Origin: Cerina litoralis
GTDB taxonomy: Bacteria > Bacteroidota > Bacteroidia > Flavobacteriales > Flavobacteriaceae
Reading direction: 5' to 3'
DNA length: 64,000 bases
NCBI GenBank assembly: GCA_022008415.1
Contig: JAIRBC010000001.1
Coordinates: forward strand, 124,001-188,000
The notes under the pieces were generated by a model. The model did no database searches. It saw only the letters and a list, made by a program, of their open reading frames with translations, and was not told the origin of the DNA. This document shows, piece after piece, positions 44,701-51,889 of this stretch. How positions within the stretch are numbered: the first letter of the stretch is position 1; each line of letters opens with the position of its first letter. The translations under genes and the position numbers were made by a program.

Positions 44701-47028
44701 ATCTTCGGAAAGAATGTTGTAACCACAGCTCCAAGCAGGTATTCCCAGATTCTGTACCTCTGTAAATAAAACATTGGCAGCTTCTGGTAATTCATTACTG
44801 TGTTGCATTGCCATGGTACGTGAACGTACTTTTTCTAAGGCATTTTCTATTTGTGCTTCGCGTGCTTGTGCTTCTGCTTTTTTAAGGTCGAGGAAACGGG
44901 TATAGGCCTGTTCAAAAACTTTTGCAAAGCGTTTTATAATATCAATATCATTTTCAGCCAAAATCTTGCCCTCAAAATCATTGATATTAAAAACCGAATG
45001 TTTGGTCGCCACCATGGAAATGGTATAAGAAGGACTTTCGAATATCATGCGTTTTATATCCTCGGGCAAATGCTTGAATTCAGCAGTATGTTCAAGCACA
45101 TATTCATAAAAAGAATTCTTCACTTTCTTTGAATAATGACCCACATAAAAATCCAGTTGCTCTTCAAGGGCATTGTATATATCACGCGAAATTTTATTAT
45201 TGAAATATGGTAAACGATAATTGGTGATAACCAAACCAGCCTCATTATCACCGCATACAAAAGCGTTCAAGTCTTTTGAATCGTCAATATTGACGGCTAT
45301 GCCCACCGCTGTAGAAGGAATTTTCAGTTCTTTTAATTTTTCAAATAGTACAGCGACTACATCGTTCAACTCGTCACTTTTGTGAACGGCTAAAGAACGG
45401 CTTCTTACTCTTTCAAGAGCAGCTTCAATCTGCGCTTCTCTGGCTTGTTCCTCAGCTTTCTTAAGATCCAGGAAACGTGTGTAGGTTTGCTCGAAGACAT
45501 TAGCGAATCGTTTAAAAACGTCATGTGCATCGGGAACTTGCTCTTTGGTTATGAACAGTAAATAGCCATATTTAAAATAGGCAACATGGTCTATTTGATA
45601 GGTTGGGAAACCATTATTGTTTTTCTTTAATTGTTTTAATACCTCGCCTATAACAGGAAGGGTACTCATATATTCGTAATGATCTACACAGGCTTTACCT
45701 GAAAATTTCTGAATGAATAACGATTCTCCCTTTTGTCCTTTTTGGTAATATTTATTGAAGATTCCTTTTCTTGGAACTGTGTAAGGTGGCAAAACCCCTT
45801 TTTCATTGCCAAACCATTCTGTAGATTCTTTTTCCCCATAAATATTAAAGGCACAACCCCAAGTTTTAATTCCCAATGCTCTTACTTGTTGATCTAACAA
45901 GAATGATGTTTTTTGTAATTCATCACTGTGCTGCATGGCCATGGTTCTTGCTCTTACCCGTTCTAAGGCTAGTTCAATTTCCGATTCCCTGGCTTGTTTT
46001 TCTGCCTTTTGTAGGTCGAGGAAACGTGTGTAAGTTTGCTCGAAGACTATGGCGAAACGTTGCAGTAATTCAATGGTTTCGTTGGAATGTGGTTCGGTTG
46101 CGGAAAACGTAAGGATCCCTTTTGAAAAGAAAGCGACATGAATGACCCAACGTTTGTCTTCGTATTTTAAATTGGATAAGGTATTTCGGTATGCGTTGTA
46201 TTTTTTAAGTGTATTTCCTGAAAGGTCCAATACAAGATGCTTCTTATTTTGTTTCCACGCCTTATGGATCTTTTTCATGACGATGGGTTCTTCCAAAGCA
46301 ATAGTTGCTTCTTCTTCCCATTGTTTGCCTTTCAAGGTTGAATATAAAGACATGGTTTTTTCGGTATCATCAAAAATACCAATAGATATTTGCTCGCTTA
46401 TTTGCCCTAAGTTTTTGAATTGTTCAAAAAGTACTAAAGAGGTTTCTGCCAGTTCACTGCTGTTTTGCATGGCCATGGTCCGGCTGCGCACTTTTTCCAA
46501 TGCCGCCTCGATTTCCAGTTCGTGGTTTTTTTCTTCCAATTCAAACGTTCTTCGTTTTATGGCTTCACGCAATTCTTGGTTTTCTAAACTTACTTTATCA
46601 AAACCAATGGTTTCGCCCTCATCGGTTTTAGAATCGGTAGTTGAAAAATGTTGGTAGATAAATCGCCAGCCTTCTTTGTTTTTTATTAATGCATTGGTAA
46701 AACGGAAGCGTCCGTAAAATGTATAGTCGTCCCCATTTTTAAACCATGCATCAAATAAATGTGTTATGAAGACTAATTTACCATACTTTTCTATGATCTT
46801 GTTTTCATTTCTTAAGTCACATTTTCCAGCCAATTGGTCTGCTGTTTCCTGAAAGAAATTGGTCGTGTCTTCTTTGCTTAGGAATTCCTCATTATTGGTG
46901 GATCCAATAAAATGATAGTCTTTGTTCAGATATTTATCATAGGTTTTAACATCTCCATTAAGGTAGGCGTCTAACCATGTATAATAGACTTTCCATATTT
47001 TAGATTCTATGTTTTTGGTTAATTTCAT
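41755..47028 (-). CDS. 1,757-residue soluble histidine kinase with NTF2-like head and seven GAF-like repeats
   Basis: No signal peptide or membrane helix, so it is cytoplasmic. Residues 1-135 form an NTF2/SnoaL-like domain ('YYTWLDAYLNGDVKTYDKYL'). Seven units of ~180-195 residues follow, each opening with a helix like 'EAALERVRSRTMAMQ' (near residues 171, 348, 530, 724, 910, 1101, 1286) and closing with 'FEQTYTRFLDL-x-KAEAQ'; between the helices lies a GAF-like domain. A coiled coil leads to HisKA ('GELTAGIAHEIQNPL', His near 1502) and HATPase ('NLITNAFYA', 'DNGPGIP', 'GTGLGLSMSYDI'). All kinase boxes are intact. The repeats differ in sequence and may bind different ligands. It lies 3 bp after the smaller kinase gene. 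Base composition changes within the gene near 44,400. The trigger is unknown. Confidence 0.88.
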   Translation of the reverse strand: MKLTKNIESKIWKVYYTWLDAYLNGDVKTYDKYLNKDYHFIGSTNNEEFLSKEDTTNFFQETADQLAGKCDLRNENKIIEKYGKLVFITHLFDAWFKNGDDYTFYGRFRFTNALIKNKEGWRFIYQHFSTTDSKTDEGETIGFDKVSLENQELREAIKRRTFELEEKNHELEIEAALEKVRSRTMAMQNSSELAETSLVLFEQFKNLGQISEQISIGIFDDTEKTMSLYSTLKGKQWEEEATIALEEPIVMKKIHKAWKQNKKHLVLDLSGNTLKKYNAYRNTLSNLKYEDKRWVIHVAFFSKGILTFSATEPHSNETIELLQRFAIVFEQTYTRFLDLQKAEKQARESEIELALERVRARTMAMQHSDELQKTSFLLDQQVRALGIKTWGCAFNIYGEKESTEWFGNEKGVLPPYTVPRKGIFNKYYQKGQKGESLFIQKFSGKACVDHYEYMSTLPVIGEVLKQLKKNNNGFPTYQIDHVAYFKYGYLLFITKEQVPDAHDVFKRFANVFEQTYTRFLDLKKAEEQAREAQIEAALERVRSRSLAVHKSDELNDVVAVLFEKLKELKIPSTAVGIAVNIDDSKDLNAFVCGDNEAGLVITNYRLPYFNNKISRDIYNALEEQLDFYVGHYSKKVKNSFYEYVLEHTAEFKHLPEDIKRMIFESPSYTISMVATKHSVFNINDFEGKILAENDIDIIKRFAKVFEQAYTRFLDLKKAEAQAREAQIENALEKVRSRTMAMQHSNELPEAANVLFTEVQNLGIPAWSCGYNILSEDKKSCICIMSSEGEIQSPFVLPLTTHKSLKPWHKAIINNEPFFVYEQGGKDLVEHYNFMQNLPDLKETFQQLRDADISLPTFQVNHLTKFTHGFLLFITYERVPDAHDIFQRFAKVFNQTYTRFLDLKKAEAQAREAQIEAALERVRSRSMAMHSSEELLEVIKVIADQLTRLNIKYNNVSFGSNILSDDIKFWISAKGVPNPLFIQIPNIDNPAPNRVREAEKKGIKFFADMLTTEENKQWLQHVIDYSDIKLLPQNVKEYILSSKGFARSTFILNSINLYVGNYRAKPYTDDENEIIGRFTQVFEQAYTRFLDLQKAEAQAKEAQIEAALERVRAKAMAMHNSKDISAATVVVFNELGKLGIELERCGIIIFNDPPNMEVWSTPLAPENNASVEIVTGNLDTDIHPLLQGAIKAWANKEDYYSYELQGKEVKKYYDLLEKAPDYRFPKVATYPERQIINIFYFKEGGIFLYQTKVLSEETKRILNRFTNVFSLTYRRYLDIVRAEAQARDAIKRASLDRVRGEIASMRSTQDLHRITPLIFDELTKLGVPFIRCGVFIINEAEENVEVYLSAPDGQSLGVLNLAFGINTLISNLVRDWRNGKIYHEHWDRANFISWMNSMMALGQVQNKETYQGAQDPPETLDLHFIPFDQGMLYVGNENLLDKESIALTESLAKAFAMAYSRYEDFTKLEHAKQSIENTLTELKATQSQLIQSEKMASLGELTAGIAHEIQNPLNFVNNFSEVSNELIDEMTEEIEKGDMEEVKFIVVDIKQNLEKINHHGKRADAIVKGMLQHSRSSSSTKEPTDINKLADEYLRLAYHGLRAKDKSFNATMETDFDGSLPLVNVVPQDIGRVILNLITNAFYAATLPPKGGGKDLNHKPTIWVSTKRISPLRGDQEGIEIRVKDNGPGIPEEILDKIFQPFFTTKPTGQGTGLGLSMSYDIIKAHGGELKVETKEGEARPDDPVGRGTEFIIQLPTV
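42009..42090. repeat. Two palindromic repeats within the HATPase coding region of the multi-GAF kinase
   Basis: CCCCCC-GGA-GGGGGG at 42009-42023 and CCCCC-TTTA-GGGGG at 42077-42090, in the same places and frames as in the propeller kinase at 37778-37859. Confidence 0.75.
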
Positions 47029-47031
47029 GTG

Positions 47032-48105
47032 TTAGCTGGTTGGTAATATTATAGTGAATGTTGTGCCTTCGTTTTCTTTGGTGTTTACATTGATGTTGCC
47101 ACCATGAGCTTTTATAATATCGTAGCTTAGTGATAATCCTAAACCTGTGCCTTGTCCCGTGGGTTTGGTGGTAAAGAAGGGTTGGAATATTTTGTCCAAT
47201 ACTTTTTTAGGGATACCAATTCCGTTGTCCTTAACTGAAATTTCTATGGTGTTTTTTATTTTTTTAGTTGAAACCTTTAAGGTTGGTTGATAGGTATCTT
47301 GACCTGCTAGATTTTTAAAACCTAGCAGGTCTTTTTCGACGGTTGTTTTTCGTTCTGAAACAGCGTAAAATGCGTTGGTAATTAAATTCAGAACCACACG
47401 TCCAATATCTTGAGGTACAATATTTATGGTTTTAATACTATCATCAAAATGAGTGTCAAGTGTAGCATTGAACGATTTATCTTTGGCACGCAAGCCATGA
47501 TAAGCGAGACGTAAATATTCATCTACCAAAACGTTAATGTCTGTTTCTTCTTTTTCTCCAGAACTGGTTCGGCTGTGCTGCAGCATGCCTTTTACAATGC
47601 CATCGGCACGGTTGCCATGATGGTTTATTTTTTCGAGGTTTTGAATAACATCTTGAGCAATGGCTTTGACTTCTTCCATGTCGCCATTTTGTATTTCTTC
47701 CAACATTTCTTCAAGTAATTCTTTACTCACTTCAGAAAAATTATTGACGAAGTTTAATGGGTTTTGGATTTCGTGCGCAATACCAGCAGTGAGTTCACCC
47801 AAACTTGCCATTTTCTCGGATTGAATGAGTTGTGATTGTGTGGCTTTTAACTCTTGTAAGGATTTTTTCAAGGCGTTGTTGGAGTCTTCAATGGATTTTC
47901 GCTTTTGTTCCAGCTCTTCAATGGTTTCTTCGAGCAAAATGGCGGTGGTACGCTTTACCTTTTCGGTGCGCTCCAGTTTGAATTCAGAAATGGTTAAATC
48001 CCTTTCTGCTTTTTTTATAGCAGCAATCAAGGCGTTTTTATCCTCGTCTGATAGTTGTGAGGATTGGTTAATCTTCTCTAATATGTTTTGTAGGTGTTGA
48101 TTCAT
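47032..48105 (-). CDS. Soluble histidine kinase without a recognisable sensor domain
   Basis: 357 residues from the ATG at 48105, which overlaps the upstream FIST stop by ATGA; an upstream TTG is less likely. Residues 1-90 are coiled coil. HisKA follows with His111 in 'GELTAGIAHEIQNPL' and then 'HHGNRADGIVKGMLQHSR', and the HATPase has 'NLITNAFYA', 'DNGIGIP' and 'GTGLGLSLSYDI'. With no own sensor and tight coupling to FIST genes, it probably receives its signal from a FIST protein, as NahK does from NosP in other bacteria; this is inference. A palindrome at 47301-47331 is translated in its ATPase domain. Confidence 0.9.
   Translation of the reverse strand: MNQHLQNILEKINQSSQLSDEDKNALIAAIKKAERDLTISEFKLERTEKVKRTTAILLEETIEELEQKRKSIEDSNNALKKSLQELKATQSQLIQSEKMASLGELTAGIAHEIQNPLNFVNNFSEVSKELLEEMLEEIQNGDMEEVKAIAQDVIQNLEKINHHGNRADGIVKGMLQHSRTSSGEKEETDINVLVDEYLRLAYHGLRAKDKSFNATLDTHFDDSIKTINIVPQDIGRVVLNLITNAFYAVSERKTTVEKDLLGFKNLAGQDTYQPTLKVSTKKIKNTIEISVKDNGIGIPKKVLDKIFQPFFTTKPTGQGTGLGLSLSYDIIKAHGGNINVNTKENEGTTFTIILPTS
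47301..47331. repeat. Palindromic repeat translated within the HATPase domain
   Basis: GACCTGCTAG (47301-47310) and CTAGCAGGTC (47322-47331) flank an 11-base AT spacer. On the coding strand it reads 'DLLGFKNLAGQ'. It occupies the same loop after 'NAFYA' that carries a different palindrome in the two neighbouring kinases. Confidence 0.78.
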
Positions 48106-49262
48106 TCGTTTTCTTGAAGTGTTACCCAACAGCAAGATCCTCCATGAAAGTTTTGTCTTCCATTTAAAACACGCCCAAATTCACCATAAGAAAAAAATCC
48201 AGCCATTGGTGTGTCCCACAATTCGGCTAGTCCTTCATTTTCGTCAGTTACCATAGGACCAAGAATAGGTTTTCTACCACCACAAGAAAATATCAAGAGC
48301 GCATCTGCATCTGTGTCTAAATCTGTTTTTAACTGGGCTGCTTTTTCAATGACTTCTTCAACAATATCAAATTCTGGTGGTTGTGTGAACCAAAATTTTG
48401 TGCCTTCTGGCATTGGATTATCCATAACCAGCGCATTTGTTGCATGATCAATTTTGGTTGGTGATTTTATAACGGTTTCATTGGTATCTCGTTCTACTAG
48501 AAAAGGATATTCTATTGCTAGATCCTCAAATATCTTAAAGTCTTTTTCGGTTATTTTATCTGACTTGCCAAGGTATTTTAGGTATAGCTCTACAGCGGAT
48601 TTCCCATCTATTTCGTAGAGTAACTTGCCTTCACTTTTTGTAACAGTTCTTACGATTCCCATTGGTTTCCAACCCGTAATAGCCATGCCATTCAGAGAAA
48701 TTTTATCACCGTTTAGTACCAATGTAACGATTCCATAGTTGGATTCTTTTGTATTGGTAAAAACGAAAGTTTCTTTTAGTGCCCAATCATCGCCTGCCAT
48801 ACCGCCAAAAAACAATTTTTCTGCGCCAAGCTGTTTTTCTAAGCTTTTCACCAGTTTTTCTCCTTCAAAATGTTCTCCTTTTTGGTTGATGCCTGGACCA
48901 CATACGATAAGTGATGGGTTCGGAAATTGTTTTAAGGCACTTTTTGCCAACTTGGAAATAGCATTATCCATATTTCCGTCTTCCATGTTTTCAAACAAAA
49001 TGGTATAGTGTTCCTTAGCCAATTCTAAAAGCAAGATGGCAATTTCCCCTTCGGTTTGGTGGCCGTTAATAAATTCACCGCAAGAAGTAGCTCCAAAAAC
49101 ATCAATATTTTTGGATTTGAAAAGTTTTCGTACGGCTTCCCTGTCTTGGTGTACAGAAATAAAGACTATGGCAATTGTTGGCGAAAAACCATCTACCAAG
49201 CTTTTCTCCAAAGCAGTTTTGATTTCTGAAATTGATGCTCCGTGAATTGATTTTGCTTTCAT
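48102..49262 (-). CDS. FIST domain signal-transduction protein (FIST 1)
   Basis: 386 residues from the ATG at 49262; the open frame continues 80 codons upstream into the preceding gene's 3' end and is not used. The N-terminal FIST_N domain has 'SPTIAIVFISVHQDREAVRKL', 'VFGATSCGEFINGHQTEGEI' and 'FFGGMAGDDWAL'. The C-terminal FIST_C domain has 'GKSAVELYLKYLG' and 'DALLIFSCGGRKPILGPM', and the protein ends in 'GSCCWVTLQENE'. FIST proteins are intracellular sensors; NosP-type members bind heme and nitric oxide and control a neighbouring kinase. This is the most divergent of the four copies and overlaps the kinase gene by ATGA. Confidence 0.9.
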   Translation of the reverse strand: MKAKSIHGASISEIKTALEKSLVDGFSPTIAIVFISVHQDREAVRKLFKSKNIDVFGATSCGEFINGHQTEGEIAILLLELAKEHYTILFENMEDGNMDNAISKLAKSALKQFPNPSLIVCGPGINQKGEHFEGEKLVKSLEKQLGAEKLFFGGMAGDDWALKETFVFTNTKESNYGIVTLVLNGDKISLNGMAITGWKPMGIVRTVTKSEGKLLYEIDGKSAVELYLKYLGKSDKITEKDFKIFEDLAIEYPFLVERDTNETVIKSPTKIDHATNALVMDNPMPEGTKFWFTQPPEFDIVEEVIEKAAQLKTDLDTDADALLIFSCGGRKPILGPMVTDENEGLAELWDTPMAGFFSYGEFGRVLNGRQNFHGGSCCWVTLQENE

Positions 49263-49264
49263 AA

Positions 49265-50407
49265 TTATTTTTCTTTTAGGGCCACGACACAACAGGCATT
49301 GTTGTGAAATTCGTTGGTTCCTATTTTGGATTTTCCATATTCGCCATAAGTAAAAAAGCCTACCATAGGTGCATTCCAAACGTTTTGTACTTGTTCTATT
49401 TCTTCGCTCATTAAGGCACCAAAGGATAAGTGCCTGCTCACGCACGAAAACATGATCAGCGCATCGGCCCGCTGTTGCGCGTTGTCCTTTATGCTTGCAC
49501 ATTCAGAAACTACGGTTTCTATGGCATCAAATTCTGGGGGAAGTGAAAACTTGATTTTTGACCCTTGAGGTACACTTCCTGTGCATATAAGTGAACGCTC
49601 TTTACTATTAGCAAACCTAGTAGCTCGTATTACAGTATCTCCATTGTCTCGTTCTAACTGTAATGGATAATACCAGGAGTTTAAAAAGGGCACGATCTCT
49701 TTGTCTTCGTCTATTTTTACGTCAACACCGAGATATTTCATCAACATATCCAAGGCTGGTTTGTCATCGATGGTATAAACTATATTTCCATCGCTTTTGG
49801 TCACCGTTTTAGTAGTACCAATAGCATTCCAACCACAAGTGGCTAGGCCTCTCACATCTATTTTGTCTTCATCAATAATGAGTGCTAAGAGTGCGTTGTC
49901 TTTACTTTTTTTGTTGGTAAAAACAATTGGTTTTTCGGCTATGAGGTCGTCCCCAGCCATCCCACCAAATACGGTGGCTTCCTCACCAAAACCTTGCATA
50001 ATACCATCAACAATTTGTTCTCCATCTATAAAAATACCTCCAGTTGCTATGATTAGGGCAGGGTTTGGAAATGCCTTTTTGGCGATTGCACCTAATTTTT
50101 TAGCGGTTTCAAGAGTGGTCTTTGTACTTGTTTCAAGAAACTCCAGTTTGAAATAGTTAGGGTTTATATTTAGCAACATCATGACGATGCTGCCTTCTTC
50201 AATATTACCATCAATAAATTCGCCTGCTGTAGTTGCTCCAAAAATGACGATTTCTTTTTTGTTCAACATATCACTAACGGCTTTCCAATCTTGCTTTACG
50301 GAAGCAAAAACGATGGCTAATGTTGGTTTGAAACCATCAGATATTGCCTTATCTATTTCTTTAGTTATGGCTTTATTGGAATTTGCTTTTATGGTTTTTG
50401 CTTGCAT
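49265..50407 (-). CDS. FIST domain signal-transduction protein (FIST 2)
   Basis: 380 residues from the ATG at 50407. FIST_N carries 'KPTLAIVFASVKQDWKAVSDM', 'IFGATTAGEFIDGNIEEGSI' and 'VFGGMAGDDL'. FIST_C carries 'GLATCGWNAIGTTKTVTKS', 'DKPALDMLMKYLGV' and 'ALIMFSCVSRHLSFGALM', with the terminal 'NACCVVALKEK' Cys-Cys motif. It is very close to FIST 3, indicating a tandem duplication. It is separated by 2 bp from genes on both sides. The ligand is unknown; heme and NO binding is possible by analogy to NosP. Confidence 0.9.
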   Translation of the reverse strand: MQAKTIKANSNKAITKEIDKAISDGFKPTLAIVFASVKQDWKAVSDMLNKKEIVIFGATTAGEFIDGNIEEGSIVMMLLNINPNYFKLEFLETSTKTTLETAKKLGAIAKKAFPNPALIIATGGIFIDGEQIVDGIMQGFGEEATVFGGMAGDDLIAEKPIVFTNKKSKDNALLALIIDEDKIDVRGLATCGWNAIGTTKTVTKSDGNIVYTIDDKPALDMLMKYLGVDVKIDEDKEIVPFLNSWYYPLQLERDNGDTVIRATRFANSKERSLICTGSVPQGSKIKFSLPPEFDAIETVVSECASIKDNAQQRADALIMFSCVSRHLSFGALMSEEIEQVQNVWNAPMVGFFTYGEYGKSKIGTNEFHNNACCVVALKEK

Positions 50408-50409
50408 AA

Positions 50410-51549
50410 TTATTTTTCTTTTAGAGCTACCACACAGCATGTATTCTTGTGAAATTCATGCTTTCCTGTTTTAGATTTCCCAAATTCACCATAAGAGAAA
50501 AAGCCAACCATTGGTGCATTCCACACGTCTTTAACTTGCCCAATTTCCTCCTCCATTAAAATACCAAAGGATAAGTGTCTGCTGATACACGAAAACATGA
50601 TAAGTGCATCAGCAGTTTGTTGATGATTGCTTTTTAGCTCATTGCATTCATCAATAACAATTTCAATGGCATCGAAATCGGGTGGTAGAGAAAATTTTAC
50701 CTTTGAGCCTTGAGGTACATTTCCAGCACAGATGAGTGAGCGGTCTTCACGATTGGCAAACATGGCCGTGCGCATTACAGGATCGACACCTTTGCGTTCC
50801 ATTTGTAAGGGATAAAAAGCAGTGAGTTGGCTGAGCATTTCCTTTCCTGAATCGAATTCGTTTTCCATGCCCAAATATTTCAGGATCATATCCAAAGCAG
50901 GTTGATTGTCTATGGTGTAAACAATGTTGTCCTTGCTTTTGGTAATGGTCTTGGCGGTGCCTATGGGTTTCCAGCCACAGGTTGCTATACCGTTGATTTC
51001 TATTTTGTCCTCGTCAATAATAAGTGCTAAAAGTCCTTTGGTGCTGCTTTGAGAATTGGTAAAAACGAGTGGTCCTTCCAAGAGAAGATCGTCTCCAGCC
51101 ATACCTCCAAATATGGTTGCTTCTTTTCCGAAGCCTTCAGTAAAACCTTGAACAATAAGTTCGCCATCCTGTGTTAGCCATCCTGAAAGGATGATAAAAG
51201 CCGCATTTGCAAATGATTCTTTTCCGTAAACACCTATTGATTTTGCGTTCTCAAAACTGTTTTTCTCACCTGTTTCCAAAAATTTCAATTTGAAATAAGC
51301 TGGATTTATATCGAGTAACATGATAGCAATACTGCCTTCTTCAATATCACCATCAATAAACTCTCCTGAAGTTGTGGCCCCAAATACAGCAATTTCTTTT
51401 TTATCCAAAATATCACTAACAGCTTTCCAATCTTGCTTAACGGAAGAAAAAACGACAGCTAAAGTTGGTTTGAAACCATCGGAAATTGCTTTATCAATTT
51501 CATTTGAAATTGCTTCGGTGGAATTGGCTTTTATTGTTTTTGAAATCAT
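50410..51549 (-). CDS. FIST domain signal-transduction protein (FIST 3)
   Basis: 379 residues. The motifs parallel FIST 2: 'KPTLAVVFSSVKQDWKAVSDI', 'VFGATTSGEFIDGDIEEGSI', 'IFGGMAGDDLLLEGPLVF', 'GIATCGWKPIGTAKTITKS' and 'ALIMFSCISRHLSFGILM', ending 'NTCCVVALKEK'. The high similarity to FIST 2 over the whole length marks a recent tandem copy; the least similar stretch is the middle of FIST_N ('GKESFANAAFIILSGWLTQD'), where ligand specificity could differ. It follows the EthD-like gene by 15 bp. Confidence 0.9.
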   Translation of the reverse strand: MISKTIKANSTEAISNEIDKAISDGFKPTLAVVFSSVKQDWKAVSDILDKKEIAVFGATTSGEFIDGDIEEGSIAIMLLDINPAYFKLKFLETGEKNSFENAKSIGVYGKESFANAAFIILSGWLTQDGELIVQGFTEGFGKEATIFGGMAGDDLLLEGPLVFTNSQSSTKGLLALIIDEDKIEINGIATCGWKPIGTAKTITKSKDNIVYTIDNQPALDMILKYLGMENEFDSGKEMLSQLTAFYPLQMERKGVDPVMRTAMFANREDRSLICAGNVPQGSKVKFSLPPDFDAIEIVIDECNELKSNHQQTADALIMFSCISRHLSFGILMEEEIGQVKDVWNAPMVGFFSYGEFGKSKTGKHEFHKNTCCVVALKEK

Positions 51550-51564
51550 GTATTTTATTAATTT

Positions 51565-51873
51565 TCAATCATTCTCGGTTATACCTACAATAACGTTTAC
51601 GCCTCCTGTTGCTAAGTTTGCTAAATCGTTGGTTGTTGCTTGCCCTTCTGGTGAGCTCATGGTTTCTTGCATTTGCTCAGGGCTCTCAAAATAGAGTTCT
51701 GCCATGCGGTAATACTCAGCTTTTTGCCCATCTGGAGTTCCTGAGAATTTGGTCATTTCCAATTTTGCGACGCCTTCCATGGTTGCAGCAAGAGGCAAGT
51801 GTTTTTCTTTGTAATAGGTTTCAAAAGCTTCTGGGTCTTTTGGATGGCCATATAAAACGGTTAATTTTAGCAT
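51565..51873 (-). CDS. EthD family protein (dimeric alpha/beta barrel)
   Basis: 102 residues. 'LTVLYGHPKDPEAFETYYKEKHLPLA' and the terminal 'LATGGVNVIVG' match the EthD family, small dimeric ferredoxin-like barrels first seen in an ETBE-degradation cluster. Relatives bind or modify small hydrophobic or heme-type molecules, but no reaction is established. It sits between FIST 4 and FIST 3, 15-16 bp from each, so it is cotranscribed with the sensors. A role in ligand or cofactor handling for FIST proteins is speculation. Confidence 0.82.
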   Translation of the reverse strand: MLKLTVLYGHPKDPEAFETYYKEKHLPLAATMEGVAKLEMTKFSGTPDGQKAEYYRMAELYFESPEQMQETMSSPEGQATTNDLANLATGGVNVIVGITEND

Positions 51874-51889
51874 ATTTATGGTATTAAAA

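Noticed and set aside
49263..49502. 80-codon extension of FIST 1
   Set aside because: It lies in the 3' end of FIST 2 in another frame; the ATG at 49262 aligns with the other FIST proteins.
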